Shown in pieces: positions 23,845 to 32,597 of a stretch of DNA of 64,000 nucleotides. Below the pieces are notes generated by a model. The model was not told the origin of the DNA. It was given only the letters and a program-made list of their open reading frames with translations, and did not search any database. The stretch comes from Thalassotalea_H sp040779345 (lineage in GTDB: Bacteria > Pseudomonadota > Gammaproteobacteria > Enterobacterales > Alteromonadaceae). Made by a program: the position numbers and the translations under genes. The DNA lies in the NCBI GenBank assembly GCA_040779345.1, contig JBFONU010000004.1, positions 1 through 64,000 of the forward strand, read 5' to 3'. Position 1 is the stretch's first letter. Every line of letters begins with the position of its first letter.

Positions 23845-26001
23845 TTATAACTTGCCGTAGTAGCCTTCTTTAAGCGCATCATGTAGATTTGCAGCGGTAT
23901 GTATTTCACCGTCATAATGGATTTCTTCATTACCTTTTGCTGTTATCAATGAACCATCGGCAAGCGTAAATTCATACTCCACATTTTCTAAATCAGTTTC
24001 TTTCACCAATACTCCCTGATGAACCTCAGGATTAAATCGAAATGTTGTACACCCTTTTAATCCTTTTTCATGGGCATAAAGATAAACATCTTTAAATGAT
24101 TGGTAATCAATATCTGTGGGCACGTTAATGGTTTTAGAAATGGATGAGTCTACCCAAAATTGTGCTGCCGACTGAATATCAACATGCTCTTTGGGCGTAA
24201 TATCTTCGCTGGCAACAAAATAGCTAGGCAGCTTGTTTTTTTCGTCAGCACCATACACTTGGGCACTTTCATTAATGAAATGTCGGTAAGCTAAAAGCTC
24301 AAAACTCGAAACAGCAACTGACTCTTTTGATTTTTTACCTTCTCTTATGATGTTGCGGTGATATTCATGGGCAAAACTCGGCTCAATACCGTTAGAGACA
24401 TTATTTCCCAAACTCAATGCCAAGGTGCCAGTAGGCGCAATAGAAGTATGGTGTGTAAAACGCGCGCCAACCTCAGCTAATTGGGCAACCAACTCTGGGT
24501 CTTCTTGCGCAATGCGCTGCATATATCGACTGTATTTGGCATGTAACACCGACCCTTTAATTTTATCCCCTTCTTTTATGCCATCACTGACCATTTCAGG
24601 ACGTTTTACTAACATCTGTTTTGTAACAACAAACGTTTGAGTTAATACCGGCGCTGGTCCTTTTTCCTTTGCGAGTTTTAACGCTTCTTGCCAACCAGTT
24701 ACCGCCATCACTTTGGATACTTCTTCCGTAAAAGCAATCGCTTGTGGACTGTTATAAGGTATTTTCAACAGTGTTAATACTGAGCCTAATCCTAAATACC
24801 CCATGCCATGACGACGTTTATTGCGTATTTCTTGTTGTTGTTGCTCTAGCGGTAAGCCATTAATTTCAACAACGTTATCAAGCATACGAGTAAAAACTTG
24901 TACCACTTCTTTAAATTTCGGCCAATCAAATTTTACTTGCTCTGAAAATGGCTTTTCGACAAATTTAACTAAATTTATAGAGCCTAATAGGCAGGCGCCA
25001 TGAGGAGGCAGTATTTGTTCACCACAAGGGTTACTTGCGCGTAACTTTTCACAAAACCAATTGTTATTGTATTCATTAGCAAGATCAATGAGTAAAAAGC
25101 CTGGCTCAGCATAATCAAAGGTATTGCTCATGATCATGTCCCATAATCGACTCGCAGGAATATAATCATATATTTTACAGGCAATTTGTCCCTGTTCATT
25201 AACAATATAATCGTGACTTTTCACGTAGTCTTCTTCGAAATAATTTTCTCTAAAGTGGATTTTTTCACTGTCGGTTAAAACTATTTTCTCTGCCGATAAT
25301 TCTTTTTGCGATATTGGAAAAACTAATGGCCATGACAAATTACCTTTAACTGCGTCAATAAACTCATCAGTGATCAGCAGTGATAAATTAAATTGCCTTA
25401 ATCGGCCATCTTCGCGTTTTGATAAAATAAAATCTTTAACATCGGGGTGTGAAACATCAAAAACCCCCATTTGTGCACCGCGACGACCACCAGCTGAGCT
25501 GACGGTAAAACACATTTTGTCAAAAATATCCATAAACGACATAGGGCCAGAAGTTCTTGCGCCTGCTCCGGCAACATAAGCTCCGCTTGGCCTTAGGGTA
25601 GAAAACTCATAACCTATACCACAACCCGCTTTTAAAGTAAGTCCTGACTCATGAACGCGAGATAAAATTCCTGTCATTGAATCTTCAATGGTGCCCGAAA
25701 CGGTGCAGTTAATCGTTGAGGTAGCCGGTTTAAATTCGCTTGCGCCGGCATTTGCGATGATACGGCCAGCCGGGTAAGCCCCTGACTTTAGCGCCCAAAT
25801 AAATTTCTCACGCCATTGTTTTTTATTCTTCAGTTCAATATCGGCAAGTGCACTAGCAACACGTACAAATGTGTCTTCAATAGAATTTTCTTGTGGTTCG
25901 CCGTGCTTGTCTTTAAGACGATATTTCTTATCCCAAATGTCCAAAGAAGCGGCTTGTATATCTAGAGATGGTTGGATGATTTTGTCGGCTATTGGTGGCA
26001 T
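23845..26001 (-). CDS. nrdJa: Class II (B12-dependent) ribonucleotide reductase NrdJa
   Basis: Catalytic subunit of oxygen-independent class II ribonucleotide reductase, making deoxyribonucleotides with an adenosylcobalamin radical. 718 aa. Active-site residues are visible: C99 in STINCTVSG (redox cysteine), and N324, C326, E328 in ASNPCGEQILPP (radical cysteine with its Asn and Glu). The glycine loop AGCGIGYEFSTLRPSG and the late PTGT-type loop (SIAPTGTLALS) are typical of NrdJ. The C-terminal TSCPD/zinc domain is on the neighbouring gene. Upstream lie two NrdR boxes and a 16-bp hairpin. Needs vitamin B12, made or imported. Confidence 0.95.
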   Translation of the reverse strand: MPPIADKIIQPSLDIQAASLDIWDKKYRLKDKHGEPQENSIEDTFVRVASALADIELKNKKQWREKFIWALKSGAYPAGRIIANAGASEFKPATSTINCTVSGTIEDSMTGILSRVHESGLTLKAGCGIGYEFSTLRPSGAYVAGAGARTSGPMSFMDIFDKMCFTVSSAGGRRGAQMGVFDVSHPDVKDFILSKREDGRLRQFNLSLLITDEFIDAVKGNLSWPLVFPISQKELSAEKIVLTDSEKIHFRENYFEEDYVKSHDYIVNEQGQIACKIYDYIPASRLWDMIMSNTFDYAEPGFLLIDLANEYNNNWFCEKLRASNPCGEQILPPHGACLLGSINLVKFVEKPFSEQVKFDWPKFKEVVQVFTRMLDNVVEINGLPLEQQQQEIRNKRRHGMGYLGLGSVLTLLKIPYNSPQAIAFTEEVSKVMAVTGWQEALKLAKEKGPAPVLTQTFVVTKQMLVKRPEMVSDGIKEGDKIKGSVLHAKYSRYMQRIAQEDPELVAQLAEVGARFTHHTSIAPTGTLALSLGNNVSNGIEPSFAHEYHRNIIREGKKSKESVAVSSFELLAYRHFINESAQVYGADEKNKLPSYFVASEDITPKEHVDIQSAAQFWVDSSISKTINVPTDIDYQSFKDVYLYAHEKGLKGCTTFRFNPEVHQGVLVKETDLENVEYEFTLADGSLITAKGNEEIHYDGEIHTAANLHDALKEGYYGKL

Positions 26002-26015
26002 TAAAATTTCCTTTT

Positions 26016-26058
26016 GTCATTTTTATTTTTCACTACCATACTGAAAAATAAAAATGAC
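26016..26058 (-). other. 16-bp perfect hairpin in the nrdJa leader
   Basis: GTCATTTTTATTTTTC (26016-26031) is the exact reverse complement of GAAAAATAAAAATGAC (26043-26058), with an 11-base loop. The structure ends 8 bases before the nrdJa Shine-Dalgarno AAGGA. It is not followed by a T-run on either strand, so it is not a terminator. It lies between the NrdR boxes and the start codon, so it is probably in the mRNA leader. Confidence 0.85.
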
Positions 26059-26069
26059 GACACCAAAAA

Positions 26070-26117
26070 ACACCACATATTGCGATCTAAATCAAACTTA
26101 AACACAATATATAGTTA
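26070..26117. promoter_or_regulatory. Pair of NrdR boxes upstream of nrdJab
   Basis: Box 1 (26070-26085) ACACCACATATTGCGA and box 2 (26102-26117) ACACAATATATAGTTA match the NrdR palindrome ACACWATATATWGTGT at 12 and 14 of 16 positions. They start exactly 32 bp apart, the three-helical-turn spacing known for NrdR pairs. Between them TTGATTTAGATCGC (minus strand, 26082-26095) looks like a half-good FNR site. Predicts repression by NrdR and possible oxygen control. Confidence 0.8.
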
Positions 26118-26136
26118 ACGTAAAAATATGGCATAA

Positions 26137-26166
26137 AAAAACACCTGTCATATACAAGTGTTTTTA
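26137..26166 (-). terminator. Terminator of zapE
   Basis: AAAAACACCTGT (26137-26148) pairs with ACAAGTGTTTTT (26155-26166) with one mismatch; the minus-strand product is followed by a run of T. It stands between zapE and the nrdJ control region. Confidence 0.8.
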
Positions 26167-26271
26167 AAAGAAAACATTATTTACGAAAGCCTAATATTTA
26201 CGAAAATCTAATATTTGCGAAAAACTAGTGCTCTCTATAACTAATGCTTAATAAGTTACCTATGCATAAAA

Positions 26272-27387
26272 CTAAGGTAAATGCTGAGAGGCTAAATAAT
26301 CATGAGATTGCATTTCTTGCAACCGAGACAAACACCGCTTAAATTCAAACTCTAAGCTACCATGACTGTATAAATCTTCCATCGCAACCTGCGCCGAAAT
26401 AATGAGTTTGACATTTCGCTCATAAAATTCATCAACCATGGCGATAAAGCGCCTTGCTGCATCATCACAATCAACATGCATTTGCGTCACATTTGCTACT
26501 AAAACAGTATGATATAAACGGCTAAGTTCCATATAGTCATTTTGGCTACGTGCTGATTCACATAATAGTGAAAATTCAAAATGCACAACGCCATCAGATT
26601 CTTGAATTGTGGCTAACTGACGATGATTAACTTCTATCGACTTATGCTTAATACCAGCTTCAACAGAGAGCTGTTCAAAGTATTTATTTAAATTTTCATG
26701 GGCATTTTCATCAAGCGGTGAGTGATATATTTCTGCTTGTTCTAATGTTCTTAAACGATAGTCAACACCGCTATCAACATTGATCACATCACAATGTTGG
26801 TTGATCAATTTAATCGCTGGCAAAAATCGAGCGCGTTGCAAACCATTTCTATATAACTCATCAGGGATAATATTTGACGTTGCCACTAATGTGACATGAT
26901 GAGCAAATAACTCCTCAAATAATGTCCCTAAAATCATGGCATCGGTAATATCTGAAACAAAAAATTCATCAAAGCAAATAATGCAAGTTTCATCGGCAAA
27001 ACGCTTAGCAATAATTTTTAAAGGATCAGCTTGCCCAGTTAAAGATTTAAGCTCTTGATGCACTCGATGCATAAAACGATGAAAGTGCACGCGCATTTTA
27101 TTTTTAAAGGGTAAACAATCATAAAAAGTATCAACAAGATACGTTTTCCCTCGGCCAACCCCTCCCCAAAAGTAAATACCTTGTATAGGTTTACTTGGTG
27201 ACTTTTCTACCACCCTCTTCCAACGGTTGAGAACTTTTTTAAAGCCTTTAACGGGCAGTGGCTTGTTTTGTAGGTTTTCATATAAGCGCTGTAAGTTTTT
27301 AACGGCATTTTCTTGTGCAGCATCATACTGAAAGTCATCTTGTGTTAAATCTTGTCTATATTTTTCAATGGGAGAAAGCGTAATCAT
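26272..27387 (-). CDS. zapE: Cell division ATPase ZapE (AFG1-like)
   Basis: AFG1/ZapE-type P-loop ATPase that associates with the Z-ring in E. coli under low oxygen or high temperature. 371 aa from the ATG at 27387, near E. coli's 375; the frame is open further upstream but the conserved part begins at SPIEKYRQDL. Walker A is GGVGRGKT (K81), Walker B is ICFDEFFVSD, and ATSNIIPDELYRNGLQRARF is the family sensor region. It is divergent from zapG-degQ-degS, the same neighbourhood as in E. coli. Confidence 0.95.
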   Translation of the reverse strand: MITLSPIEKYRQDLTQDDFQYDAAQENAVKNLQRLYENLQNKPLPVKGFKKVLNRWKRVVEKSPSKPIQGIYFWGGVGRGKTYLVDTFYDCLPFKNKMRVHFHRFMHRVHQELKSLTGQADPLKIIAKRFADETCIICFDEFFVSDITDAMILGTLFEELFAHHVTLVATSNIIPDELYRNGLQRARFLPAIKLINQHCDVINVDSGVDYRLRTLEQAEIYHSPLDENAHENLNKYFEQLSVEAGIKHKSIEVNHRQLATIQESDGVVHFEFSLLCESARSQNDYMELSRLYHTVLVANVTQMHVDCDDAARRFIAMVDEFYERNVKLIISAQVAMEDLYSHGSLEFEFKRCLSRLQEMQSHDYLASQHLP

Positions 27388-27571
27388 CGGCCAATTTAAT
27401 CTACTATTAAGGTTATTTATTCTTGAAAAAAACGTTTTTGCAACCATATTTATGAATAAGATAAAGCAATTAGCAAACAAGAAAAAATAAACACAGTGTG
27501 TTAATCTCTATTTTCACCAATTTTTTATGTGAATACAATTTTCCGCAACAAGATAAAAGGTAAAAAAGCTT

Positions 27572-28036
27572 ATGGATATCGTTATTGGAATCATCATTTT
27601 TGTCGTTGGCGCAGCAGCGGGTTTAATAGCAAGTAAATTTATGTCGGCATCTAGCCAAGAAAATCAAAAGCTTGCAGAAAAAGCTGAGCATAGTGAAGCC
27701 TCATTAGCACAATATAGAATTGATGTGGCTGAACATTTAAACCATTCAACATCATTATTAGAGCAAATGAATAGCACGTGTCAAAAAGCCATGGCGCAAA
27801 TGGAACAAAGTACCAAGTTACTTCAACAGGCGACACCTAAAGAAAGTGACGCGATGCCATTCTTCTCACAAGAAACCCAAGAGCAATTAGCACAAACGGT
27901 TGCGCTAAGACACAAAAAAGCAGAACGAAAAAGTGCTGTAGAAATTACCGAAGCGCCGCTCGATTATTCAGGCGAAGCAAGCGGACTTTTTGCCGATAAG
28001 AAACAACCTGTTACAAATAGTGAACTTGAAAATTAG
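27572..28036 (+). CDS. zapG: ZapG/YhcB family membrane protein
   Basis: DUF1043 protein YhcB/ZapG, 154 aa. One N-terminal membrane helix (IVIGIIIFVVGAAAGLIASKF) anchors a cytoplasmic coiled coil (residues about 30-95, ENQKLAEKAEHSEASLAQYR, with HLNHSTSLLEQM), and the tail is polar and probably disordered. The E. coli protein links envelope synthesis and division. The location between zapE and degQ is conserved and supports the call. AAAAGGTAAAAAAGCTT precedes the ATG. Confidence 0.9.
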   Translation: MDIVIGIIIFVVGAAAGLIASKFMSASSQENQKLAEKAEHSEASLAQYRIDVAEHLNHSTSLLEQMNSTCQKAMAQMEQSTKLLQQATPKESDAMPFFSQETQEQLAQTVALRHKKAERKSAVEITEAPLDYSGEASGLFADKKQPVTNSELEN

Positions 28037-28102
28037 GAACTTTGTTCACAGATTAACGTCTTTACTTGAGTATAATTTATATATTTTGGAGCACTTTCAC
28101 AT

Positions 28103-29464
28103 ATGAAAAAAATGTCAATTTTAGTGAGTAGCGTTTTACTATCAAGTACTTTCGCTTTATCAAGCTTACCCGTTCATGCCAATCTTCCTTTTTCTGTAGA
28201 TGGTCAAAAAATTCCTAGTTTGGCGCCTATGTTGGAAAAGGTCACACCAGCCGTTGTGCTTATTTCTGTGCGGGGTACACACGAAGTTCAACAACGTAAT
28301 GTCCCTGATGCATTTAAATTCTTTTTCGGTAATCCAAGACAACAAAATCCCGCCAGAAAAAGACCTTTTCAAGGACTTGGCTCTGGTGTGATCATAGATG
28401 CTGAAAAAGGTTATATTGTCACTAATAATCATGTCATTAGAGAAGCGGATGAAATTCAAATAACACTTAAAGATGGCCGCCAAATAGAAGCGACGAAAAT
28501 TGGCGCAGATGAAAGCAGTGATATTGCTTTATTACAAGTGGACGCTAAAAACATAGAAGAAGTAAATATTGCTGATTCTGACAAACTCAGAGTGGGTGAT
28601 TTTGCCATTGCAATTGGTAGCCCATTTGGCTTAGGTCAAACAGTCACTTCTGGTATCGTTAGCGCGCTGGGTAGAAGTGGCTTAAATGCTGATAATTTTG
28701 AAGATTTTATTCAAACAGATGCCGCAATTAATAGCGGAAACTCTGGCGGCGCATTAATTAATCTACGTGGTGATTTAATTGGTATTAACACCGCCATTAT
28801 CGGCCCAAATGGCGGCAATGTTGGAATAGGTTTTGCCATACCCAGTAATATGGTGAAAAACCTCGTAGATCAAATCATTGAATTTGGTGAAGTACGCCGT
28901 GGGGTTTTAGGGGTATCTGGTCGAAGTGTTACAGGAGAATTTGCCCAAGCGATGGAACTCGAAGGTGCACAAGGTGCATTTGTTGAGCAAGTTGTTGAAG
29001 ATTCTGCAGCACAGAATGCAGGGATTGAAGCCGGTGATGTGATCACTAAAGTAAACGGTAAAAAAATCAAATCATTTAGTGAATTACGTGGAAAGATAGG
29101 CTCAATTGGTGCGGGGAATGAAGTTAAACTCAGCGTGATAAAAGCAAATGGTAAAGAGAAAGTATACCCTGTGGTATTGAAAAAAGCGGAATCTGCGAAT
29201 GTTGAACCAGCCAGTATTCATAGAATGCTTGAAGGAGCTGAACTCGAAAACAACAGCAAAGGTTTCGGCGTAACAGTGAAATCCGTCGAGGAGGAATCTC
29301 CTGCCTCAATGATAGGCCTAAGAAATGGCGATATTATCACTGGTGTTAATCGCAAGCGGGTAAAAAACATTGCCGAGCTCCGTGATTACCTTAAGGATAA
29401 CAGTGGTATTTCATTGCTCAATATCATTCGTGGGAATTCAAACCTATACATTCGTATCAGATAA
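28103..29464 (+). CDS. degQ: Periplasmic serine endoprotease DegQ
   Basis: Do/DegP-type periplasmic protease and chaperone for misfolded envelope proteins. 453 aa. Signal peptide to about residue 26 (cut after VHA). The catalytic triad is H110 (TNNHVI), D140 (SSDIALLQ) and S214 (NSGNSGGALIN). Two PDZ domains follow at about 265-350 and 370-450. The short Q-linker loop (about 62-90) fits DegQ rather than DegP, as does the position before degS. It ends at a strong terminator. Confidence 0.95.
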   Translation: MKKMSILVSSVLLSSTFALSSLPVHANLPFSVDGQKIPSLAPMLEKVTPAVVLISVRGTHEVQQRNVPDAFKFFFGNPRQQNPARKRPFQGLGSGVIIDAEKGYIVTNNHVIREADEIQITLKDGRQIEATKIGADESSDIALLQVDAKNIEEVNIADSDKLRVGDFAIAIGSPFGLGQTVTSGIVSALGRSGLNADNFEDFIQTDAAINSGNSGGALINLRGDLIGINTAIIGPNGGNVGIGFAIPSNMVKNLVDQIIEFGEVRRGVLGVSGRSVTGEFAQAMELEGAQGAFVEQVVEDSAAQNAGIEAGDVITKVNGKKIKSFSELRGKIGSIGAGNEVKLSVIKANGKEKVYPVVLKKAESANVEPASIHRMLEGAELENNSKGFGVTVKSVEEESPASMIGLRNGDIITGVNRKRVKNIAELRDYLKDNSGISLLNIIRGNSNLYIRIR

Positions 29465-29474
29465 GTATTGCCCT

Positions 29475-29507
29475 AATAATAACGGCTCATTAAGAGCCGT
29501 TATTATT
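29475..29507 (+). terminator. Terminator of degQ
   Basis: AATAATAACGGCTC (29475-29488) and GAGCCGTTATTATT (29494-29507) make a 14-bp perfect stem with a 5-base loop, followed by TCTTT. Confidence 0.88.
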
Positions 29508-29621
29508 TCTTTGCCATATTCCCTACATTCTGAAATTAGTAGAGAAAATAATAAAAGAGGGCTTATTGGTTATTTATAATATATGTTAGTCTTCATTATA
29601 TTTTTCTAATAACACCTCATT

Positions 29622-30680
29622 TTGAAAACATACAAAACATTAAAATACATCATAAACTCAGCTAGTTATGGCATAGTAATTGCGATAATGCTGCTATTAC
29701 TTATTCCCGAGTTACGCGAAGAAAACGCCTCGTGGTGGGATATATTTCAATCCAATGACCAAAATCAGCATGCCTTATCTTATGCCAAAGCGGTGCAAGC
29801 AGCAGGGCCAGCAGTCGTTAATATATACTCTCAAGAAATTCATACAAATCCCAATTATGCAAATTCTCAACGCCAAATCTCAAAGTTAGGCTCCGGCGTT
29901 ATTATGGACAGTAATGGTTATCTGCTGACGAATTATCATGTGATCCAAAACGCGGTCCTCATCCTCGTGGTTCTACAAGATGGTCAACAGTATCACGCAG
30001 AGCTTGTTGGTTTTGATAGGTTTACCGACTTAGCCGTATTAAAGGTTAAGGCAACTAATTTACCGGTGATCCCACAAAAAAGGACACTAAAGTCGTTAGC
30101 CGGTGATGTTGTTTTAGCAATAGGTAACCCATACAATTTAGGCCAAACGGTCACGCAAGGCATTATCAGTGCTACTGGGCGGGTTGGCTTAAGTAATACC
30201 AGTTACCTGCAATTTCTTCAAATGGATGCCGCCATCAATAAAGGGAATTCGGGAGGGGCTTTAGTCAATACCAATGGCGAACTGGTGGGAATTAACTCGA
30301 TACAATTTAATGAGCTAAACCCCCAACTGGATGTTCAAGGAATATTTTTTGCTGTGCCGTATGAGCTTGCCTATAAAATTATGCAAAAAATTATTGAGCA
30401 TGGCCGTGTTGTTCGTGGATGGTTAGGGATATTTGCAAGAGTAATTCCACAAAGCAATAATGGCTTTGTTATAACGGATATCGAAAACAATAGTCCTGCA
30501 TTCACTGCGGGACTAAAAGTCGGTGATATTATTTATCAAATTGAAGATACCCCAATAAAGAGTATTCCTCACGCTTTAGATATTGTCGCTGAGACGACTC
30601 CTGGTACTACATTAATTTTTAAGGTCTATCGAAAAAAAGAATCTCTTGATATTCAAGTGAAAATTTTAGAAAAAACGTAG
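29622..30680 (+). CDS. degS: Membrane-anchored regulatory protease DegS
   Basis: Site-1 protease that cleaves anti-sigma factor RseA when its PDZ domain senses unfolded outer-membrane porins, starting the sigma-E response. 352 aa. A single N-terminal membrane helix (SYGIVIAIMLLLLIP) replaces a cleavable signal. Catalytic triad H106 (TNYHVI), D136 (FTDLAVLK), S210 (NKGNSGGALVN); one PDZ domain (about 255-345). The start is a TTG, because the next in-frame ATG (codon 23) lies inside the membrane helix; no strong ribosome-binding site is seen, so expression may be low. Confidence 0.94.
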   Translation: MKTYKTLKYIINSASYGIVIAIMLLLLIPELREENASWWDIFQSNDQNQHALSYAKAVQAAGPAVVNIYSQEIHTNPNYANSQRQISKLGSGVIMDSNGYLLTNYHVIQNAVLILVVLQDGQQYHAELVGFDRFTDLAVLKVKATNLPVIPQKRTLKSLAGDVVLAIGNPYNLGQTVTQGIISATGRVGLSNTSYLQFLQMDAAINKGNSGGALVNTNGELVGINSIQFNELNPQLDVQGIFFAVPYELAYKIMQKIIEHGRVVRGWLGIFARVIPQSNNGFVITDIENNSPAFTAGLKVGDIIYQIEDTPIKSIPHALDIVAETTPGTTLIFKVYRKKESLDIQVKILEKT

Positions 30681-30686
30681 ATTTAG

Positions 30687-30886
30687 TTATACCAAGTCCA
30701 TGAAGTTATTGTCCACTCAGCGAAAATTAAAAGGCTTGTAGGCAAGGCATTGATTGAAGATGAGGGTTATTAACTTGTCGAAATCAATAACGCAGCATGG
30801 AAGCCTTTTAAATTTACCCTTGGGAGTTTATTAGCTCGTTAATATAGCTCTGAGGCGGGAATAAATTTAATGGAAATGGTATTAAC
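30687..30886. mobile_element. MITE-like 200-bp inverted-repeat element
   Basis: Non-coding segment bounded by imperfect terminal inverted repeats: GTTATACCAAGTCCATG (30687-30703) and the complement of AATGGAAATGGTATTAAC (30869-30886). Inside, AAAATTAAAAGGCTT (30723-30737) pairs with AAGCCTTTTAAATTT (30801-30815) at 14 of 15 positions. Nested in that are ATTGATT/AATCAAT and GTTATT/AATAAC. The layout and the lack of any open frame suggest a miniature non-autonomous element; no transposase gene is in the window. Target-site duplication is not clear. Confidence 0.6.
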
Positions 30887-30898
30887 TGTTTTCATCAT

Positions 30899-30937
30899 AA
30901 AAAATGCCGCTCTAACAACTGTTGGAGCGGCATTTTT
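30899..30937 (-). terminator. Terminator of the mla-murA operon
   Basis: AAAAATGCCGCTC (30900-30912) and GAGCGGCATTTTT (30925-30937) form a 13-bp perfect stem; the loop can also pair CAAC with GTTG. It lies behind murA and follows the end of the MITE-like element. Confidence 0.92.
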
Positions 30938-30964
30938 ATACTGATATATTTATTAATATTATCG

Positions 30965-32230
30965 TTAACTGTTCGCCACAACTCGCGTAATGTTAGCACC
31001 TAAAGCTTGGAGTTTATGTTCAATCTGTTGATAGCCTCTATCGATATGATAAATACGATCCACTTGAGTTTCAGTAGTTGCCACAAGTCCTGCAATGACT
31101 AGGCTCGCCGACGCGCGCAAATCTGTCGCCATGACTTGAGCCCCCGTTAAGCTATCAACCCCTTTGCTAATGGCTGTATTACCTTCAAGTGTGATATCTG
31201 CGCCCATACGTTGCAATTCAGGCACATGCATAAAACGGTTTTCAAAAATGGTTTCTGTCGTAGTTGCTGTGCCTTGGGCAACAACATTTAACGTGACAAA
31301 CTGTGCTTGCATATCCGTAGGGAAAGCTGGGTGAGGTGCCGTGCGAATATTAACCGCCGTCGGTCGTTTACTCATTGAGAGTTCGATCCAGTTTTCTCCC
31401 GTTGAAATTTCAGCTCCGGCTTCTTGTAGCTTACTAATAACAGCTTCAAGCGCATTAGGGTCTGTATTTAAACACTTAACTTTTCCTTGAGTAACCGCTG
31501 CAGCGACAAGAAAAGTCCCTGTTTCTATGCGATCAGGCATCACGCTATATTCACTACCTGATAAATTTTCTACGCCTTCAATACTCAAAGTATCAGTTCC
31601 CGCACCAGAAACTTTTGCCCCCATGGCATTTAAACAGTTAGCTAAGTCAACAATTTCAGGCTCACGAGCTGCATTTTCAATAATGGTAATACCTTGTGCT
31701 AACGCGGCTGCCATCATTAAGTTTTCCGTACCAGTGACACTGACGGTATCCATAAAAATAGTCGCACCTTTTAAACGGCCACTATTTTTTGCAATAATAT
31801 AGCCATTTTCTACGTCAATATCGGCTCCCATTAACTTTAAGCCGTGAATGTGTAAATTCACTGGCCGAGCGCCGATTGCACATCCACCTGGTAGCGAGAC
31901 CTCGGCATGACCGAATCGAGCTAATAACGGGCCTAACACTAAAATTGATGCACGCATTGTTTTGACAAGCTCATAAGATGCTTTGTGTTGATCAACATGA
32001 CCGGCATCAATTAATAAAGCATTATCATCAATCCATTTAACATTAGCGCCTAACTGACATAACAGCTTAATTGTTGTTTCAATATCGTTAAGTCTAGGGA
32101 CGTTCTTTATGGTAATAGGCGTTTTTGACAACAAAGTAGCCATTAATATTGGTAAAGCAGCATTCTTCGCACCAGAAATAGTCACTTCACCATTGATTGG
32201 CGTGCCGCCAATTATTTTAAATGCATCCAA
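30965..32230 (-). CDS. murA: UDP-N-acetylglucosamine 1-carboxyvinyltransferase MurA
   Basis: First committed enzyme of peptidoglycan synthesis; transfers enolpyruvate from PEP to UDP-GlcNAc in the cytoplasm. 421 aa, near E. coli's 419. The catalytic loop cysteine, the fosfomycin target, is C117 in SLPGGCAIGARPV; the catalytic lysine is in SGAKNAALP (K22), and the aspartate region is AFPTDMQAQF. Last gene of the mlaFEDCB-ibaG-murA operon, 28 bases after ibaG. Confidence 0.97.
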   Translation of the reverse strand: MDAFKIIGGTPINGEVTISGAKNAALPILMATLLSKTPITIKNVPRLNDIETTIKLLCQLGANVKWIDDNALLIDAGHVDQHKASYELVKTMRASILVLGPLLARFGHAEVSLPGGCAIGARPVNLHIHGLKLMGADIDVENGYIIAKNSGRLKGATIFMDTVSVTGTENLMMAAALAQGITIIENAAREPEIVDLANCLNAMGAKVSGAGTDTLSIEGVENLSGSEYSVMPDRIETGTFLVAAAVTQGKVKCLNTDPNALEAVISKLQEAGAEISTGENWIELSMSKRPTAVNIRTAPHPAFPTDMQAQFVTLNVVAQGTATTTETIFENRFMHVPELQRMGADITLEGNTAISKGVDSLTGAQVMATDLRASASLVIAGLVATTETQVDRIYHIDRGYQQIEHKLQALGANITRVVANS

Positions 32231-32258
32231 AGGAGTTCTTCTTTTTAGTTAGCTGATA

Positions 32259-32516
32259 TTAAAGAGGTAAGTTAAACATTTTTTCACGTTTCCAATCAGA
32301 AGTCGTAAACGTTTTTATTGTTACTGCATGTATTATGCCTTCATTAATCACTTGTGCAAGTGGGGCATAAACTGTTTGTTGTTTTTTAACTCGGCTTAGC
32401 TCACCTAAAAAGTCAGCAACTGCAATAACGGTACATTGTGACCCATCAAATTTCACATGTAACTCATCTAATGTAATAGCATCATTGATCAACTTTTCAA
32501 TTTCTGAAACTTCCAC
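32259..32516 (-). CDS. ibaG: BolA family protein IbaG
   Basis: BolA-like protein of the IbaG (YrbA) type, 85 aa. These proteins pair with monothiol glutaredoxins to bind Fe-S clusters. The helix-turn region (LHVKFDGSQCTVIAVADFLGEL) and the conserved invariant histidine in INEGIIHAVTIKTFT are present. The position between mlaB and murA is conserved in gammaproteobacteria. Confidence 0.93.
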   Translation of the reverse strand: MEVSEIEKLINDAITLDELHVKFDGSQCTVIAVADFLGELSRVKKQQTVYAPLAQVINEGIIHAVTIKTFTTSDWKREKMFNLPL

Positions 32517-32597
32517 AAAACTCTCCCAATAAAAAAATTATCGAGATTATAACCTCTAACAACACGAAGCGATATGGTTGAATGAAAGCGGAGAAAA

